Source: Xiphydria camelus
Taxonomy: Eukaryota; Arthropoda; Insecta; Hymenoptera; Xiphydriidae
Direction: 5' to 3'
Length of the DNA stretch: 64,000 nucleotides
Assembly: GCA_963678675.1 (NCBI GenBank)
Contig: OY783196.1
Coordinates: 21,244,827 to 21,308,826 of the forward strand
In this document: one piece after another, positions 23,990 to 36,251 of the stretch
How the letters are laid out: the number at the start of each line of letters is the position of its first letter
Numbering within the stretch: the first letter of the stretch is position 1
Made by a program: the position numbers and the translations under genes
Notes under the pieces: generated by a model
What the model was told of the DNA's origin: nothing
Seen by the model: the letters and a program-made list of their open reading frames with translations, nothing else
Databases searched by the model: none

Positions 23990-24745
23990 GAGTCGTTACT
24001 ACTGCGTCTGCTCGGCGTTAGTAGAACAGACCGGGACGCGTCAGACGGTAACGACGTGGGATCGAATTAGACACCGGAGCGCGCGCGGTGCGAGGAAACT
24101 TATTCGAGGAGTCAAACTTCCGAAGAGATGTCGATCGACGCATCCGATAGACTGCAAATCTTATCCGTTTTATAACAATATATTTTACGTGTGTAATTCG
24201 CTGATAGTCACTTCTTACATGTTTTAAGCATTGTTTTAACTTACTTAGCGCGTGTTGTACTTTGTGTATTACATTTTAACATGTAGAAATTCCGTGTTAG
24301 AAATGTAATGTGATTCAAATCATTGAAATTAAGGCACAAAAGTACGTTAGATGAAACACTAGACGTTTTGGTGTATTAAAATTTAACGCATATATCTTCT
24401 GCTGAAAAAATACGAATATACTTGGTATCGCTAACACACTAAAAAGTTTATTTTTACATACTTCAAAATAAGTGTAAATTCGTAGTGTACTACGAGGTAG
24501 CTGAAACGACGAAGATTATAAGATGCCTTAAAAGTTGAAACCTCCCGCCTGACTCGACGAGGAGCGTTACCACTGCGCCTTCTCTGCATCGGGAGAGTAG
24601 ACCGACACGCGTCAGACGCTAACGACGTGACGTCGATGCAGATACACGAAGCGCGTGTCGGGTACGGAGAAACTTCTAAGAGAGGGTCTAAACTTTCTTC
24701 CGCGCGGTACTCGGATGCTCCGATCGACATGTCGACTGCCATACA
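23990..24745. repeat. pair of ~190-base direct repeats
   Basis: The segment at 23990-24180 and the one at 24555-24745 share CGCGTCAGACG(G/C)TAACGACGTG, GGAGAAACTT-type and TCGATCGAC words, with an AT-rich spacer between them. Confidence 0.65.
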
Positions 24746-25626
24746 AAGTACGTAGGTACGCGAGAGTATCGCGAACGATTTCCTCGCGCGTTACCGTAAC
24801 GCCGTCAATTTACGAACCGAAAACACTCTACGTCACGCCGTAGCCTTGTACTCGATACAGCTGCACGTCCCCGCGTTCCATCGACAAAACCGTGTTAACG
24901 AGTCTGAATATTCTAGGCACGAGGGACAACCAGCCCCATTATATTACGTTAATGGCGTGGCGCGAGTACCGCCGTTCCGTTAATAGGAAACGACGCGACG
25001 CGGAGAAGTCGGAGCCACCTCTCTGCACGTGGCCATTTGTATTCGGTCCGAGATTCGAGGACGACTTCGCACGCAACAGCGATAAACTTTATTCCGCGAG
25101 AGACTCCCGCGGATCGTGAGGATTCGGCGGGAAGTGCGAGGCGGACGCTTCGATGAAAGGGGTGCGACTCGTAGCGTCGGATCGTCGCTGTAACGAGCCA
25201 CGGGCGTGTATCGGTAGGGGAAATTACCCGGGCAATATTGTCTGTGCCTTGTCCGTAAAATCGCGCGCGTGGAACGAGCGCGGCGTGTACCTGATTTCAT
25301 CGAATCTCTTTAACGGCGTGTCGGCTGTAGGTACAACGACGGTGGGAATTACTCGTAATAGGAAAGGGCTGCGCGGCGCTCTTCGAGACGCGGTACATAA
25401 GAAACTCGTGCGAGTGAGCGATCAACTTCTCAAGGGGGAACTCAGCGAACAATGGTTTTGCGAGGGGGTGGGCTTGAACTTTCGACGTGTATGCATAAGT
25501 GGTAGAGCTCACCCTTTAACATAGGCCGTGCTCGAAGCGCAGAATGCCTAAATCGTGAATTGGGCGTTGGGGAAGAAGACTCTTTTTGGGATATGCATAC
25601 GTTGCATTCTCGATGCAATTACAAAT

Positions 25627-25909
25627 TTAACCCTTAGACGTCGAATCTGCGGAACCGGATAATAAAAAGAAATACTGTAACTCGTAATTAATGGCCGTCG
25701 ATTGATTTACGTTTATTTTAATTTTCTGATGATAAATATATTTGGTGCAATATGAAAAACAATGTATAATATCCAACATTATTTTCTTTGCTAGAAAAAC
25801 ATAACGTTTTATAGCCAAAGTATGATTTATTTTATAATTTGTATTCGGGTCTCGGAGAACCGACTTATGTACAAGAGTGAAATTTGTCATGCATGCGTGT
25901 AAGGGTTAA
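25627..25909. mobile_element. TTAA MITE family J, complete (piggyBac-like)
   Basis: TTAA duplications at 25627-25630 and 25906-25909 flank ends CCCTTAGACG and CGTGTAAGGG. TTAA targets and CCCTT-type ends are typical of piggyBac elements. There is no transposase. Confidence 0.8.
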
Positions 25910-25913
25910 AGTG

Positions 25914-26120
25914 CACGGAAAATATAAATCGTAACATTTAGATACAAAGCTTATGGTAAATTTCGAGACAAAGCCTATTTATTGTAGCCAAAATTATAGT
26001 AAAGCTTGTAGACGTTGCTGTGATTTTTACTAAAATTATAGTTATCGTAACAATAAATTGACCTTGGCCCGAAAGTTACCACAAGCTTTATAAAAATGCT
26101 ACGATTTATTTTTTTCCGTG
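25914..26120. mobile_element. MITE family E copy, directly abutting a TTAA element
   Basis: It starts CACGGAAAATATAAATCGTA and ends ATTTATTTTTTTCCGTG. Only four bases separate it from the right TTAA of the element at 25631-25905. Confidence 0.8.
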
Positions 26121-27140
26121 TGTCATATAGTATAGTATTTTCGCGAAGGCCCATCTCGTGGGTCGTGTACCTATCACACGAGTAAATGCAGTTCCATACG
26201 GGGAAATATTTCCCCCAAGGACATCTGGTTTCCTGTATTCGACACGTGACAAGTCTCCTGACGTCTCGCGAAAAGCTCGATTTCCGGAGGTGAGCGGTGG
26301 ATACATATGCAACCCTTGCATTCTCTGCATGGTTTAGACGAAGCGATGACAATTTTAAACGCGTGTAAATAGTGCATAAACCGATACAACGACACGAACT
26401 CCGGCGTTTTATCCCCCTTCCTCATCGCACGCGTAATAACAATGAAACAGAACTTCACCTATCTGTATCCATTATCGTTTCTTCCTCCACGATGACAAAC
26501 GCGAACGAATTTCTCCGTCGCGTGACGTTTTACGAGTCGACGCGATAAAGCGATGCTATAACGCACCACGAGCGTTTGAATAGAATTTTTCGCGGAAAAC
26601 TCGGTCGATAACTCACAAAGGGTAGTTCTAGCTTAAAGGTTTCCCATCATTGACCTCAATTCGCTGACGGATGTCGCACAAAAAAATATAGATAAAGATT
26701 AGCGTCAGGTGGACACGAAGGGAGTACGGTGGTTGGGACGTTTTGACGCCATCGTTAAAGCGTTACGAGCCGGCATTAAAGCGTAAGCGGGGGGTTCCTT
26801 CATAACCGATGCAGAACCGCGGGGGCCGCGCCTCTATGCAAACGTTGGAATAAATTCAGTTAATTGCGTTCAAAATAAAAGAGCAGCTCGCCACCGCTGC
26901 GTTTCCGCGCTTTTGCACGACCCGCATTATCTGGAAACACCCTTCCGACGAGAGAGACAGAAAGAGTGAGGGGGGGGGGGGTCGAGGTCGCGTGCTAATC
27001 TCCCGGTCAAGCTTTATCGTCGTTAAGCTTCGCGTCACCTCGGGACTTTGACACACCCATCCTCTTCCCGACGAGAAACGAGAGGGCGTTGATTTCTACG
27101 AAAATGTGATACTCTTCCATCAAAAGAATATCCAAAATCT

Positions 27141-27353
27141 AGAGGCGGAGAAAAGTTCTATATATCTTGTATATGGTCCATATGTGGATTTGATCATAAT
27201 TATATGGACTACATATGGATTATACACGCATTGAAAAATTCAAATATAATCCTTATACGGTTAATATAGAGAGAAATAATATATAATTCATATACATAGG
27301 ACGAAATCCACATATGAGCCATATACAAAATATGTAGAACTTTTGCGCCTGGG
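27141..27353. mobile_element. MITE family L, copy 1
   Basis: Ends AGGCGGAGAAAAGTTCTATA and AGAACTTTTGCGCCTGGG. The interior is rich in CCATATGTGGATTTGATCAT and related ATATGG words. Confidence 0.75.
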
Positions 27354-28369
27354 CTCCTGCAGTGGAGTAGCCGTTGCAGACATCACAATTGCCTGATCGG
27401 TCGAAAAATTGCGATAAAGAAATAAAAAAATCTATCACAGAAATATATCGATACACAACTCCACCCCGAAAGAATCAACGTAATTTTTCTACGGGGTACA
27501 ATCACAGATTTTCCAATACACATATCCCGGAGGCTCTTCCTCACCCCGGTCACACCCGAGTCATCCCCTAGGGCAATACCTGCGAATCGCTATAGTCGAC
27601 CCGCGTATCCCCTGTATCTATATAGATATAACCACGCGTACATCGACTTCACCGTATATTCGCCCGAAACACCCGGGAAAAGGATGCTTTATTTCGCGCA
27701 CTGCCGGGCTGCGGCTGTTAGATATGAAAAAACTTTCGCATAAAAACTTTCAGTCGCGAGGTAAATCCATCACGAGCCCTCCGTAGGCGGGGTGGTGCTT
27801 TTTTATTTAAATGATATTTTTTGTGGGATAAGAACCGACCGCCGGGGGTTCTCTGCCACCGCCGATAACTGCGTTTCTCATATCGCCGCCCCTAATACGA
27901 CCAAATCCGCGCGTATAGTAGGCAGTATACATATGAGCTTTTCTTCGCGCCTCCGCGGGAAGCTGTAGGTACATATAGATATGGATTCGCGATCCTCGAG
28001 AGGATTTATTCTCGCGACGTAAAAAGATCTCGGGGATGCGGCTGCGAGACGCGCGACGGGGGATCGATCGCGATCGTTGATCAAACACGAGGGGGCGCGT
28101 CTCGAATGAGCGGAAAGAATTTGAGTCGAATATAAATGTATGCAGAGCAATGTAAAGTCGCACCGGTCTTGTATGTTTACAGGGTGGAGTGAGTTCGTTA
28201 AACTCACGGATGAGGTCACTTCGTCGCGATCGTTTCGTTATCCGGAACTTTTGACCTAAAATTGTAGAATCATTTTTAGAAGCTTATTTCTTATTCATAA
28301 AAGGCTCTTAAATCGTGAAATTAACGTTTCTTTCTTTAAAAAAATCAAGAAATTAGAATTCTATCGCCC

Positions 28370-28737
28370 GGTATCAGGAAAAAAAGCACGTATCTTTTTA
28401 CTGCCATTATTCGGTCAGTGTGTACGAACATTGTTATGCTTTAATGAGCGTGTGTGATGTACTCATGCATATCCGCATCACCATCTGCTTGCTGGATCGG
28501 TACTTTTGGTACAGCATTTGCTTTGCACGTATACTGCCACACATACTCGCTGAAGTATGACAGTGTTCATAATCACTCACTCAGCGAATAGAAGCATCGT
28601 AACTCATTGCTATGGAAGGAAGATTCGTAAGTCTTATCGATGATAACAAGGACTTACGGTGTTTCCTCGCATAGCAACGCGAATTACGATATATTTTCTC
28701 AATGACAGTGAAAAGGTACGTGCTTTTTTCTGGTACC
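28370..28737. repeat. fold-back with AAAAAAGCACGTA arms
   Basis: GGTATCAGGAAAAAAAGCAC at the left pairs with GTGCTTTTTTCTGGTACC at the right, followed by TACTGCCATT / AATGACAGTG. Inner pairing is patchy. Confidence 0.7.
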
Positions 28738-29759
28738 GGTCGCTTTGTATATAAAACTATCGCAGGATGAATTAAAAAATTAGCGCGATAACGATGAATA
28801 TTGCCATCGAAATAGCCTCGACCGACCCTACAATACAAACAAAAATCATCGACTACGAACTATGAGATAATTGAATTCAAAGCCATGGCGGCTCAAAGAA
28901 AATGCAAAAATAATCGAAATGGCAATACAATCGGCGCATCGCGCAACGGCGATAAGTGTTCGCGGATGGAAGGATGGAAACGTGCCGATATAAATCGCGA
29001 TAATTTACGTTCTTACTTATACACATACGGAGTAACTATATACCTATTTGTATATTCCGTGCGTAGCATCGATATCGCGTTATCGTACAGAGTGCGCTAT
29101 TATTCCGGCGCGGTACGCGACTCGGCGCGCCGAGCGAGCTACAACTTTCGTATAGGCCGGGGGTGCCGTTACACGGACGCGGGTACAGGGTAGGTACTCG
29201 CGCGTACTATTGTGTCACCGTTGCGGGAGCGTTGGTACCGCGCGATAAGGTCTCCGCTGTAATCGCGCGGTGTCGTGCGCATATTAAGAGATACCATATC
29301 GAAGCGCAACGGCGATTTATCATTGTCCCGGCAATTCCGCCGTCTCTCGCACGAGCGCGATGTAAAATTGCTTCATTTTGGATGTATTTACGGCGGAATT
29401 TTGCTCATGTCTCCCGTGAACGAACGACGCGCCGTAAGCCGAGGCTGCGCTGATGTAACTTGGCTGTATTGGATTCGCCGGTTTGTATTTAATAATTTTA
29501 TCTCCGAATTCGGTATCATCGGTTACCCCGAAAGTTTCGTCAGAGACTGATTTTTATGAAGATTACACGACTCGATCGAATTTCCTTATTGATAAAATCG
29601 GGAATCACTGAAATACTTTTGCCGAGAAAAGAAACAAGAAAAAAAGAGTCAAACTGGTAAACAAATTGAGGCACGAAATGAACAGAATTTTTGCAAATTC
29701 TTGTCGAAGAAGAGTAGAATATTCAGATGCATCACGATGCAATTGTTTCCTTGAGCGTA

Positions 29760-29972
29760 CATGGAAAAAAAATAAAGTGTAACATTTACAAAATTTGTGG
29801 TAAAATGCGGGACAAGGCTAATTTATATTGTTACGATAATTACAATTTTAGTAAAAATTACAGCAAACGCTTGCGACTTCTACAAGTTTTACTATAATCT
29901 TTACTAAAATTGTAGTTATCATAACGAGAAATTGGCCTTGCCCCGAAATTTACCACAAATTTGTTTTCCGTG
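29760..29972. mobile_element. MITE family E copy
   Basis: It starts CATGGAAAAAAAATAAAG and ends ATTTGTTTTCCGTG. The arms contain GTAACATTTACAAAATTTGT and AAATTTACCACAAATTTG, and the centre is CTTGCGACTTCTACAAG. Confidence 0.8.
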
Positions 29973-30068
29973 TATTATGTAACAGGTTGATGAACGTTGA
30001 TTACCACCCAACCTTTTATTATTCATTGTCTTAACAAAAAATATTCTATTTTTAAATGTCCATAAGTA

Positions 30069-30269
30069 CACTGCGAAAAATTAGTTACGAATCCAAGTAA
30101 ATGGCTTTTTTCGCACTATTCACGTCGACGATTTACTTGAGTGAAGTAATATTTGTTTGAATCAAGGAAAATTGACTAAATCCAAACATTAATTGGCAAG
30201 TAAACGACATCGACATAAATAGTACCAAGAAAAACATTTACTTCGATTCGCCATTTATTTTTGTCAGTG
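30069..30269. mobile_element. MITE family G
   Basis: A 201-base TA-flanked element with ends CACTGCGAAAAATTAG and AAATAAATGGCG (reverse strand). The arms share AAGTAAATG and a CACTATT/GTACTATT, GTCGA block over about 75 bases. Confidence 0.7.
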
Positions 30270-30952
30270 TAAAACCAGAATACCACGTCCATATGTAGCT
30301 AAGTAACGCCACCAAATAGCTTCGAGTCACGATCATCATTTCTTACGATAAAGGAAAAATCGCTTCGAGAACTCTGTCGTCCGAAGCTGACGATGCAAAA
30401 CCGTGTGCAGAAAGCACCGAACGTGACACAAGTCGCGTTCATCGTCACCGTTGTCACAACGATCCGCTTCGATAACGATCCCACACCCCTATGACACTTC
30501 TAACGACCGGAGAAGTCCGTTTCTTTCCGCGTTATATCGCCGCGCGGAAAAGGAGGGCGAGACCGAGGCGCTCGACATTCTTCATTTCGCGGCGCCTATT
30601 GCCCGCGGCAGCGAAACAAGGAGGGCAATTCCCTCGGACCGCTCCAGGGCCCTAGAACAAACCACGCAACTATAAATTTTTGTCGACAAGGCTGCGGAGT
30701 GCACTTGGTTGGCGCTGTCGAGTGGCACTCGAGTCGAGCCGTGCGACTCCACTATAACCCGCTATACCGGGCGATCCGTGGAAAAGTGAGTACTTTTGTC
30801 CCGCGAGCGTTCGTACGACGAATTACCGCGCGCGCGAGCCGCGGGTCGAGGCGTGAGACGAAGGCGCGTGGAAAAGGCGCGTCGAAGAGGTACGCTGAGA
30901 AAAAGGATGCTTCAAAATGAAGCAATCAATCCCAGAGAAAAGAAGTAAATTT

Positions 30953-31221
30953 CACGGAAAAAAATGATTTTGCAGTACTGGAAAAACTTGGTCTTGTCGA
31001 GAACTTTTTGCAGTCATGACAAAAATATTATTTGTTGCAACAAAAGATACGTTCAATAGCAAATACAACTGCAATTATAGTACAATTTTGTTCAGTAACA
31101 ATGTTTGCTCTACCGGCAAATAGTTTTACTATCGTTTAACACATTTTTTGCTGCCACGGATATTTTTGTCACGATAGCAAAATCTAGTTTTGCTAAAACT
31201 GTAAAATCATTTTTTCCTGTG
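30953..31221. mobile_element. MITE family F
   Basis: A 269-base element whose ends CACGGAAAAAAATGATTTTG and AAAATCATTTTTTCCTGTG are near-perfect inverted repeats of about 25 bases. Single copy in the window. Confidence 0.7.
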
Positions 31222-33235
31222 CTTTATACGGTATGGTGTTAAACCAAATTCATAACTGTGCACTATCACTAGATTTCTTACCTGGAGCTTTTTCCCCGTG
31301 CCTTCTGGGGCTGAAACGTCATTTTTCTCAGCGTGTATAAAGTTTTTTCCGTTCGATATCGCAGGGCGAAGAAACGCGCGACTTTTTCCGCCCCGACAAA
31401 ATCTCCTCGAAGAGATTGCAAAAAAATCACTTTCGAACCCAATTCTCAGCTGTGTGCGTGCGAAACTTGTTATTCGAGTCGCGGCTAGATTCGGAGAAAC
31501 CACCCCAGTTATCTCGTCATCTTTTTCCTCCCACGGGCGATCAATAGCGCGTCGCTCCGGGTCGTTCGTGGCGTGCATCATATCATCGTCCACAGAATAA
31601 CCGTCACGATGAATTGCCGTTAAAAGTATGCGAAACTCGCGTGATCATCGGGTGTACGACTACACCGCCTCCGCGAAGAAGACACGCAAGCTCTCGGCCT
31701 CGCCGGAGAAATGGGAGGAAAAGCGCTCGGAGAGCGTGTACCTACCTACATTCGAAAGGGGCTGACGCCGAGGCAACGGTAAGAGGCGAACGAAACCGTC
31801 TAATTACATGTCCATTTGCGAATTAAGTCGCGCGCTCCGGGGTGCACCCGCCGCGGCGGCAGGTCGGACGAAGCACGCGAACGCGTTTTCTTTTTACTCG
31901 GCCGACCGATTGCCGGGAATTAGGGGCTGCTCGCGAGATTCGAGGATCGCCGCGAATCGAAAAGGCGTCGAAAGAGGAAACGCTCCATTTCGGTGGAACG
32001 TTTTATATATTTCAATGTCCCCTCGCGCTCTGTCAAAAATAAAAAAACATCCCAGGCGTATCGGGTCATCGTCCCCCGGAGGCGCGCGATTGCGTCGCCC
32101 GATAAAGCGACGCTCTGTGGTCCCCGGAAGTTCGTTTGTTTCTTCGCACCCGACACGCGTCGAAATTTGTATACGCGTAATTCTTCTTCAGCTTTTTTTT
32201 TCCACATTATTAAATATACACACAGCGGCGCGGTACCTATCCTTTTTTCTTCCTCAACGTCGACATCACCCCTTTTCACCCCGACAACAACGGAGTCGTA
32301 CGCCGCCGACAGCGCGCGTCCGCAAAACCCGACGAAGCTCCGCGATTGCAAAGAGACGCCCTCGCGCGATATTCCGAATTCCGAAACGATCGGCGCGTGC
32401 GTTTTTAATGAACTCCCGAAAGTACCGAACGCAAAACGAACGGAAAGGGTCGAAAGGCTCTCTCACCCCGTTCGCCCGTTCATCCATGGAAATTTGTGAG
32501 GCGGGCGGGGAAATAAGCACGGCCGTTCCCCGTTCGTTAGTGGAAAAAAAAATCCAATTTAGTTTTCAAACGGCTAATGGCCGAGACGAGGCGCGCACCG
32601 ACGGGCGGATCGAAACAAACCGGCGCGCACAGCGGCGGGGTCGCTTGTTGATTAACAATCGGATTACGTTTAATTGCCGAGATGCTCGCTAAATCAGCGT
32701 TGCGTGACGCGTCGCGTCGCGGCGTTCTGCATACGATTCGACGGCGCATACGTGCGTGCGATGCGAGCGGGAGAGTGGATGAGCGGAATTGCGCAAGGGT
32801 GTAGCCCCGGCCGGAGAACGACCCCCCTCGGGCTACGACGGGAAACCTCCATCGTTCCGAACTCGCGTATATAAAACAGTCGGTCGCTCGCTAAAATCGC
32901 GCGAACTCATGGCTTCATGCACGCTGGCATTCGTGACGCGTGTGATGCGTGCTGGCGGTTATGAAGGGACGCGTAAACCGTATCGCGCGTGCGGAAGCGG
33001 TCGTATCGGGCTGTGGCTCGGATGGAGTTGCAATTTCAATTATGTAGCGAAATATTGACCGGCGGAAACAAAGGCTCGGCCCGATTTTTATGGGCTTTCA
33101 TGCGACGCATGAAGTATTCGCGTACGAGTGTCGTTGTGCAGGGGTAGTTTGCGTAAACGCATATGCGTTGATTGATACATTCGATGCGGTATGGTAAAAC
33201 TGCAGTACACCTGCCTGCTCTCGTAGGGGTGATTA

Positions 33236-33491
33236 CGCTGAGGGAAAAGGTCTAGTTGAATACGAACCTGATAGAGAAATGTATCAGAGATAAATAGGAA
33301 TTTATTCACATCGAACAAAAGTCTATTTGGATTTGATTGATGATTTGTATACATTTTTAATTGAGTAACGAACCTAACAGAACATCAATCTAATTCAAAT
33401 AGACTTTTGTTAAGTGTGAATAAATTCCTATTCATCTTTGATAAATGTTTCTATTGGGTTCGTATTCAATTAAAGACCTTTTCTCTGGGTG
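33236..33491. mobile_element. MITE family B, copy 3
   Basis: A 256-base element flanked by TA. The left end is CGCTGAGGGAAAAGGTCTAG and the right end AGACCTTTTCTCTGGGTG. It is the most regular copy. It lies 366 bases beyond the 3' end of the F-box ORF. Confidence 0.85.
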
Positions 33492-33785
33492 TAGGAGTTG
33501 GTACAGTCAATAGGACTTTTTTGACGGCACGATTATAATCGGAGGAATGCGAAACCTTCGAGGAATCAATGCAAGTGATAGATCAAATTGATTCGGGTAC
33601 CTACTTCATTCTCGGTAAGCTATGTATACCAACTCCGACGTCACCTCTGTGCGAGAAATCCTGTTAGACGGTCGTGTGTTCAGTTTACGGCGTTGTTTAC
33701 GTGCGTGTATGTACATCGATTAGAACGTTCGCAAATTGTTCGCAACGATGCGTTTTTGTCGGTAACTTACGCTATTCCTGCAATG

Positions 33786-33791
33786 TATATT
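33786..33791 (-). terminator. possible variant poly(A) signal AATATA for the F-box gene
   Basis: No AATAAA was seen in the first ~70 bases after the stop codon. The variant hexamer AATATA occurs about 67 bases beyond it on the minus strand. The match is short and the region AT-rich, so this is weak. Confidence 0.2.
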
Positions 33792-33857
33792 ATGTGTAAA
33801 TATCCTCCATTCCTGTATGACGCTATGCGAGTGGAAACAAAAAAGGATGAGTCTCAA

Positions 33858-34217
33858 TTAATTACCAAGTCCGCTTTGAAAAGCAACATTCGATTCCACG
33901 GCTATAAAATCGATATCGCCGCAGAATATCCGTTTCAATCGCGCGTCATTCTTAATTGATCGAAGCACATTGCGATAAAGAATAGCAAGAATAATTCGAC
34001 ATCTCATGTGATGCCTGGCACGAGATCTCAACTGGCAATCACCTTTGCAAATGGCCAACCATTTGCGTGATACCAGTGCTGCGTTGAAAATTGATTTTTC
34101 ATCCAATTTTCGAAAAATCATCTGAGTCACCTCGATCGGAAGTTCGTCCGTAAAGTCGATTCGGGGAGGACCGCGGCAGATGCCGATTGCTCGTAGAAAG
34201 GACTTGAAGAACTCCAT
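33858..34217 (-). CDS. small intronless F-box protein nested in the ADAM10 intron
   Basis: The ORF encodes 119 residues. Residues about 21-60 (FTDELPIEVTQMIFRKLDEK followed by SIFNAALVSRKWLAICKGD) are a clear F-box: a Leu-Pro near the start, hydrophobic positions of the three helices, and V-S-R-K-W at the end. F-box proteins bind Skp1 in SCF ubiquitin ligases. The remaining 59 residues are basic (RSRARHHMRCR) and show no WD40, leucine-rich or kelch repeats, so the substrate-binding part is short or unknown. The first ATG is used. It has a well-placed TATA/initiator upstream and no intron. The gene shares the strand of its host. It could be a functional retrogene, a lineage-specific F-box gene, or a truncated copy of a longer protein. 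Confidence 0.75.
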   Translation of the reverse strand: MEFFKSFLRAIGICRGPPRIDFTDELPIEVTQMIFRKLDEKSIFNAALVSRKWLAICKGDCQLRSRARHHMRCRIILAILYRNVLRSIKNDARLKRIFCGDIDFIAVESNVAFQSGLGN

Positions 34218-34278
34218 CTCGATGCTTCAGTGACGAGTCGTCGATTGAACGCAACTCGTCGAGAACGGCCATTATATA
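34215..34278 (-). promoter_or_regulatory. core promoter of the nested F-box gene (TATA, initiator, possible DPE)
   Basis: Reading the minus strand, TATATAAT lies at 34278-34271. A TCAATC initiator lies at 34248-34243, which puts the TATA box at about -32 relative to the initiator A. An AGATG at 34219-34215 falls at +28 and fits the downstream promoter element pattern, although it overlaps the start codon. The predicted 5' UTR is about 29 bases. Spacing is read from the sequence. Activity is inferred. Confidence 0.55.
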
Positions 34279-35701
34279 GGCCAACCCTCAGCGGTCGCGC
34301 GGTGGACTGCGCATGAGCGGAAGTGGCGTTGCAAATCCGGAGAGCGCCTTGCTGCGCATGATGCGTTTCGTGCGGTCACTGAAGTAAGTCTGTCGCGAAG
34401 CAGTGGATGCTGCCATGTATGCGTACGCCAACCTCACCAACTGACAATACCGAAACGGTGGGTGTTCCGTAAGGAAGGGGAAAGAAAGAATCGGTCCAGC
34501 TTGGTAAAACAACTTTTAATTCATATAAATTTGTATGTTTTCTTAAAAATTTCAACAGACTAGATGTCAAGCTAAATATTTGAACAATTTGAATATTTTT
34601 TTAAAAAATCGAGAAAACTCTTTACTTTCCCTGTCTTTACCCTGACTTTTCTCTGACCTACATAATTCCCTGACAATTCCAGGATTTCCAGAATTCTCTG
34701 ACCGCTGGACACCGTGTACGCACACTTCCTTAGAAAACAGTATCCGCAGTACCACCGCGCAAAGAATGACGCTCGACGATTTTTTCTTAACGCATAACAC
34801 GTCTTAGATCACCCCGCCGCAGAGCGAGACATCCCATTCGTCTCTCCGGAACGGCTTCATATTTTACGGAGATGCTCATGAATCATGACGATCTTAGGGG
34901 GGCCGCGTGACCCGGACGCCCTACAATGGAATAAATAAGAAGTCCCTCCTGACTCGGATGCGTCGCGGCGTCCGATGTGACGAGTCTATACATTTAAATT
35001 GTGGATTAAAATTTTCTGCGAGTGCTGACGAGGCGTCTATGGGGTTAATTTTCCCCCGTGGGCGCTCTTTCATCGTATATCCCGCCGGGCGAGAACTCTT
35101 CGTCCAGTAGACCTCGCGCGCGATTCGCCCGCGGGATAAGAAATAATCCACGCGAACGCGCATCCCCTCCGTCGCGGCTCTTCGCTCTTTTTATATCCGA
35201 CTCGTCAATTAGAAGTGCTATTTCGCCCCGGGAAGATTAAAGATACGTAATTACACGTCGCCCCCTCCGCGTTTGGCCGTTAATTGCGCCTGGCGAGCTC
35301 CGAGGCGATATAACGAAACGGAGGGATGAAAATCGAGGAGATAACACGTCGTTACGTAAGCATCGCGTCGAAATCGTCCAACTTCGATAACAAACGGGAT
35401 TTCAACGACCGTTCCGAGGGGCGGTTCGGTCGAGAAACGAGTGTAAAAGAAGTCGCGAATCCTCCTCTCATCCCTGGCTTCGCTATAGCCTGAAATTCTC
35501 GAGCCCCGCACCTGAGAAATACCGTCAAATTGTTCCCAAAGGACGAACGACGTTGCCCGTCAGGATCAGGCAAACATTCATATGTAAAGCGAAAAGCCAA
35601 AAGACGGACTACCGACTGAGCGTGTGACGCTAACGGGGATTCTAGGTATACACGGCCTGTTGTCCCCGTACACGTGAGAGGAGAATTTGCAACGTAGCGA
35701 A

Positions 35702-36251
35702 CATAAGGTAGATGATTTCGTGAAAGTATAGACGACGAGCGTCGTCTCTGATTGGTCGTAGTGGGTAGAGGTTAAGCAGGATCGGCAACTGTGCAAGTGA
35801 TGAAACTCTTAGCAGGTAGGTACTCCTGATTCTGATCAGAAGTAGTGTGAAATCTGGTAAAAATCAGACGTACCTACCTAATTTAAGAGTTTCATCATTG
35901 ACTATTGTCGATCCTGCTGAACCTGCTGTATAGGAGAGCCTATACAGAAAAAAATAGTAGATTTGACGAAATTGATAATCACGGGCGAGGGAACGCCGAT
36001 CGAGTTACTTGAATTAAATAATTTCGTTATGATTAAAAATTATTTAACTGTGTTGTGTAAATAAAACCAAAAAAAACTGTAGTCAAGTGCAGAAAATTAT
36101 TAGCTCAAATAACTGGATTGATCTGCGTTCCCTCACCTCCGACCGCTAATTTAGTCAGATCTACCACATTTTATTCTCAGTATACCCACCACGACCAATC
36201 AACGATTACGCTCGTCGTCTATACTTCCACAAAATCGTCTACGTTATATTT
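35702..36251. repeat. large compound inverted repeat
   Basis: GTATAGACGACGAGCG at about 35727 and CGCTCGTCGTCTATAC at about 36210 are inverted, extending through GATTGGTCGTAGTGGGTA and its partner. The interior holds a second hairpin (GATGAAACTCTTA / TAAGAGTTTCATC, 35798-35905) and a family N MITE. Confidence 0.75.
35943..36182. mobile_element. MITE family N, copy 1
   Basis: It lies inside a larger inverted repeat. GATTTGACGAAATTGATAAT, then GCCGATCGAGTTACTTGAAT, matches the copy at 47390. The two ends are inverted repeats (GTAGAT(C/T)TGAC, GAGGGAACGC). Confidence 0.65.

Noticed and set aside
31808..32692. 294-codon plus-strand ORF as a protein gene
   Set aside because: No domain is recognisable, composition is Arg/Ser/Pro-rich from CpG-rich DNA, and several frames are open at once.
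34288..34570. ORFs just upstream of the F-box gene as an N-terminal extension
   Set aside because: They are in different frames, separated by the TATA/initiator region, and have no donor or acceptor joining them convincingly to the F-box ORF.
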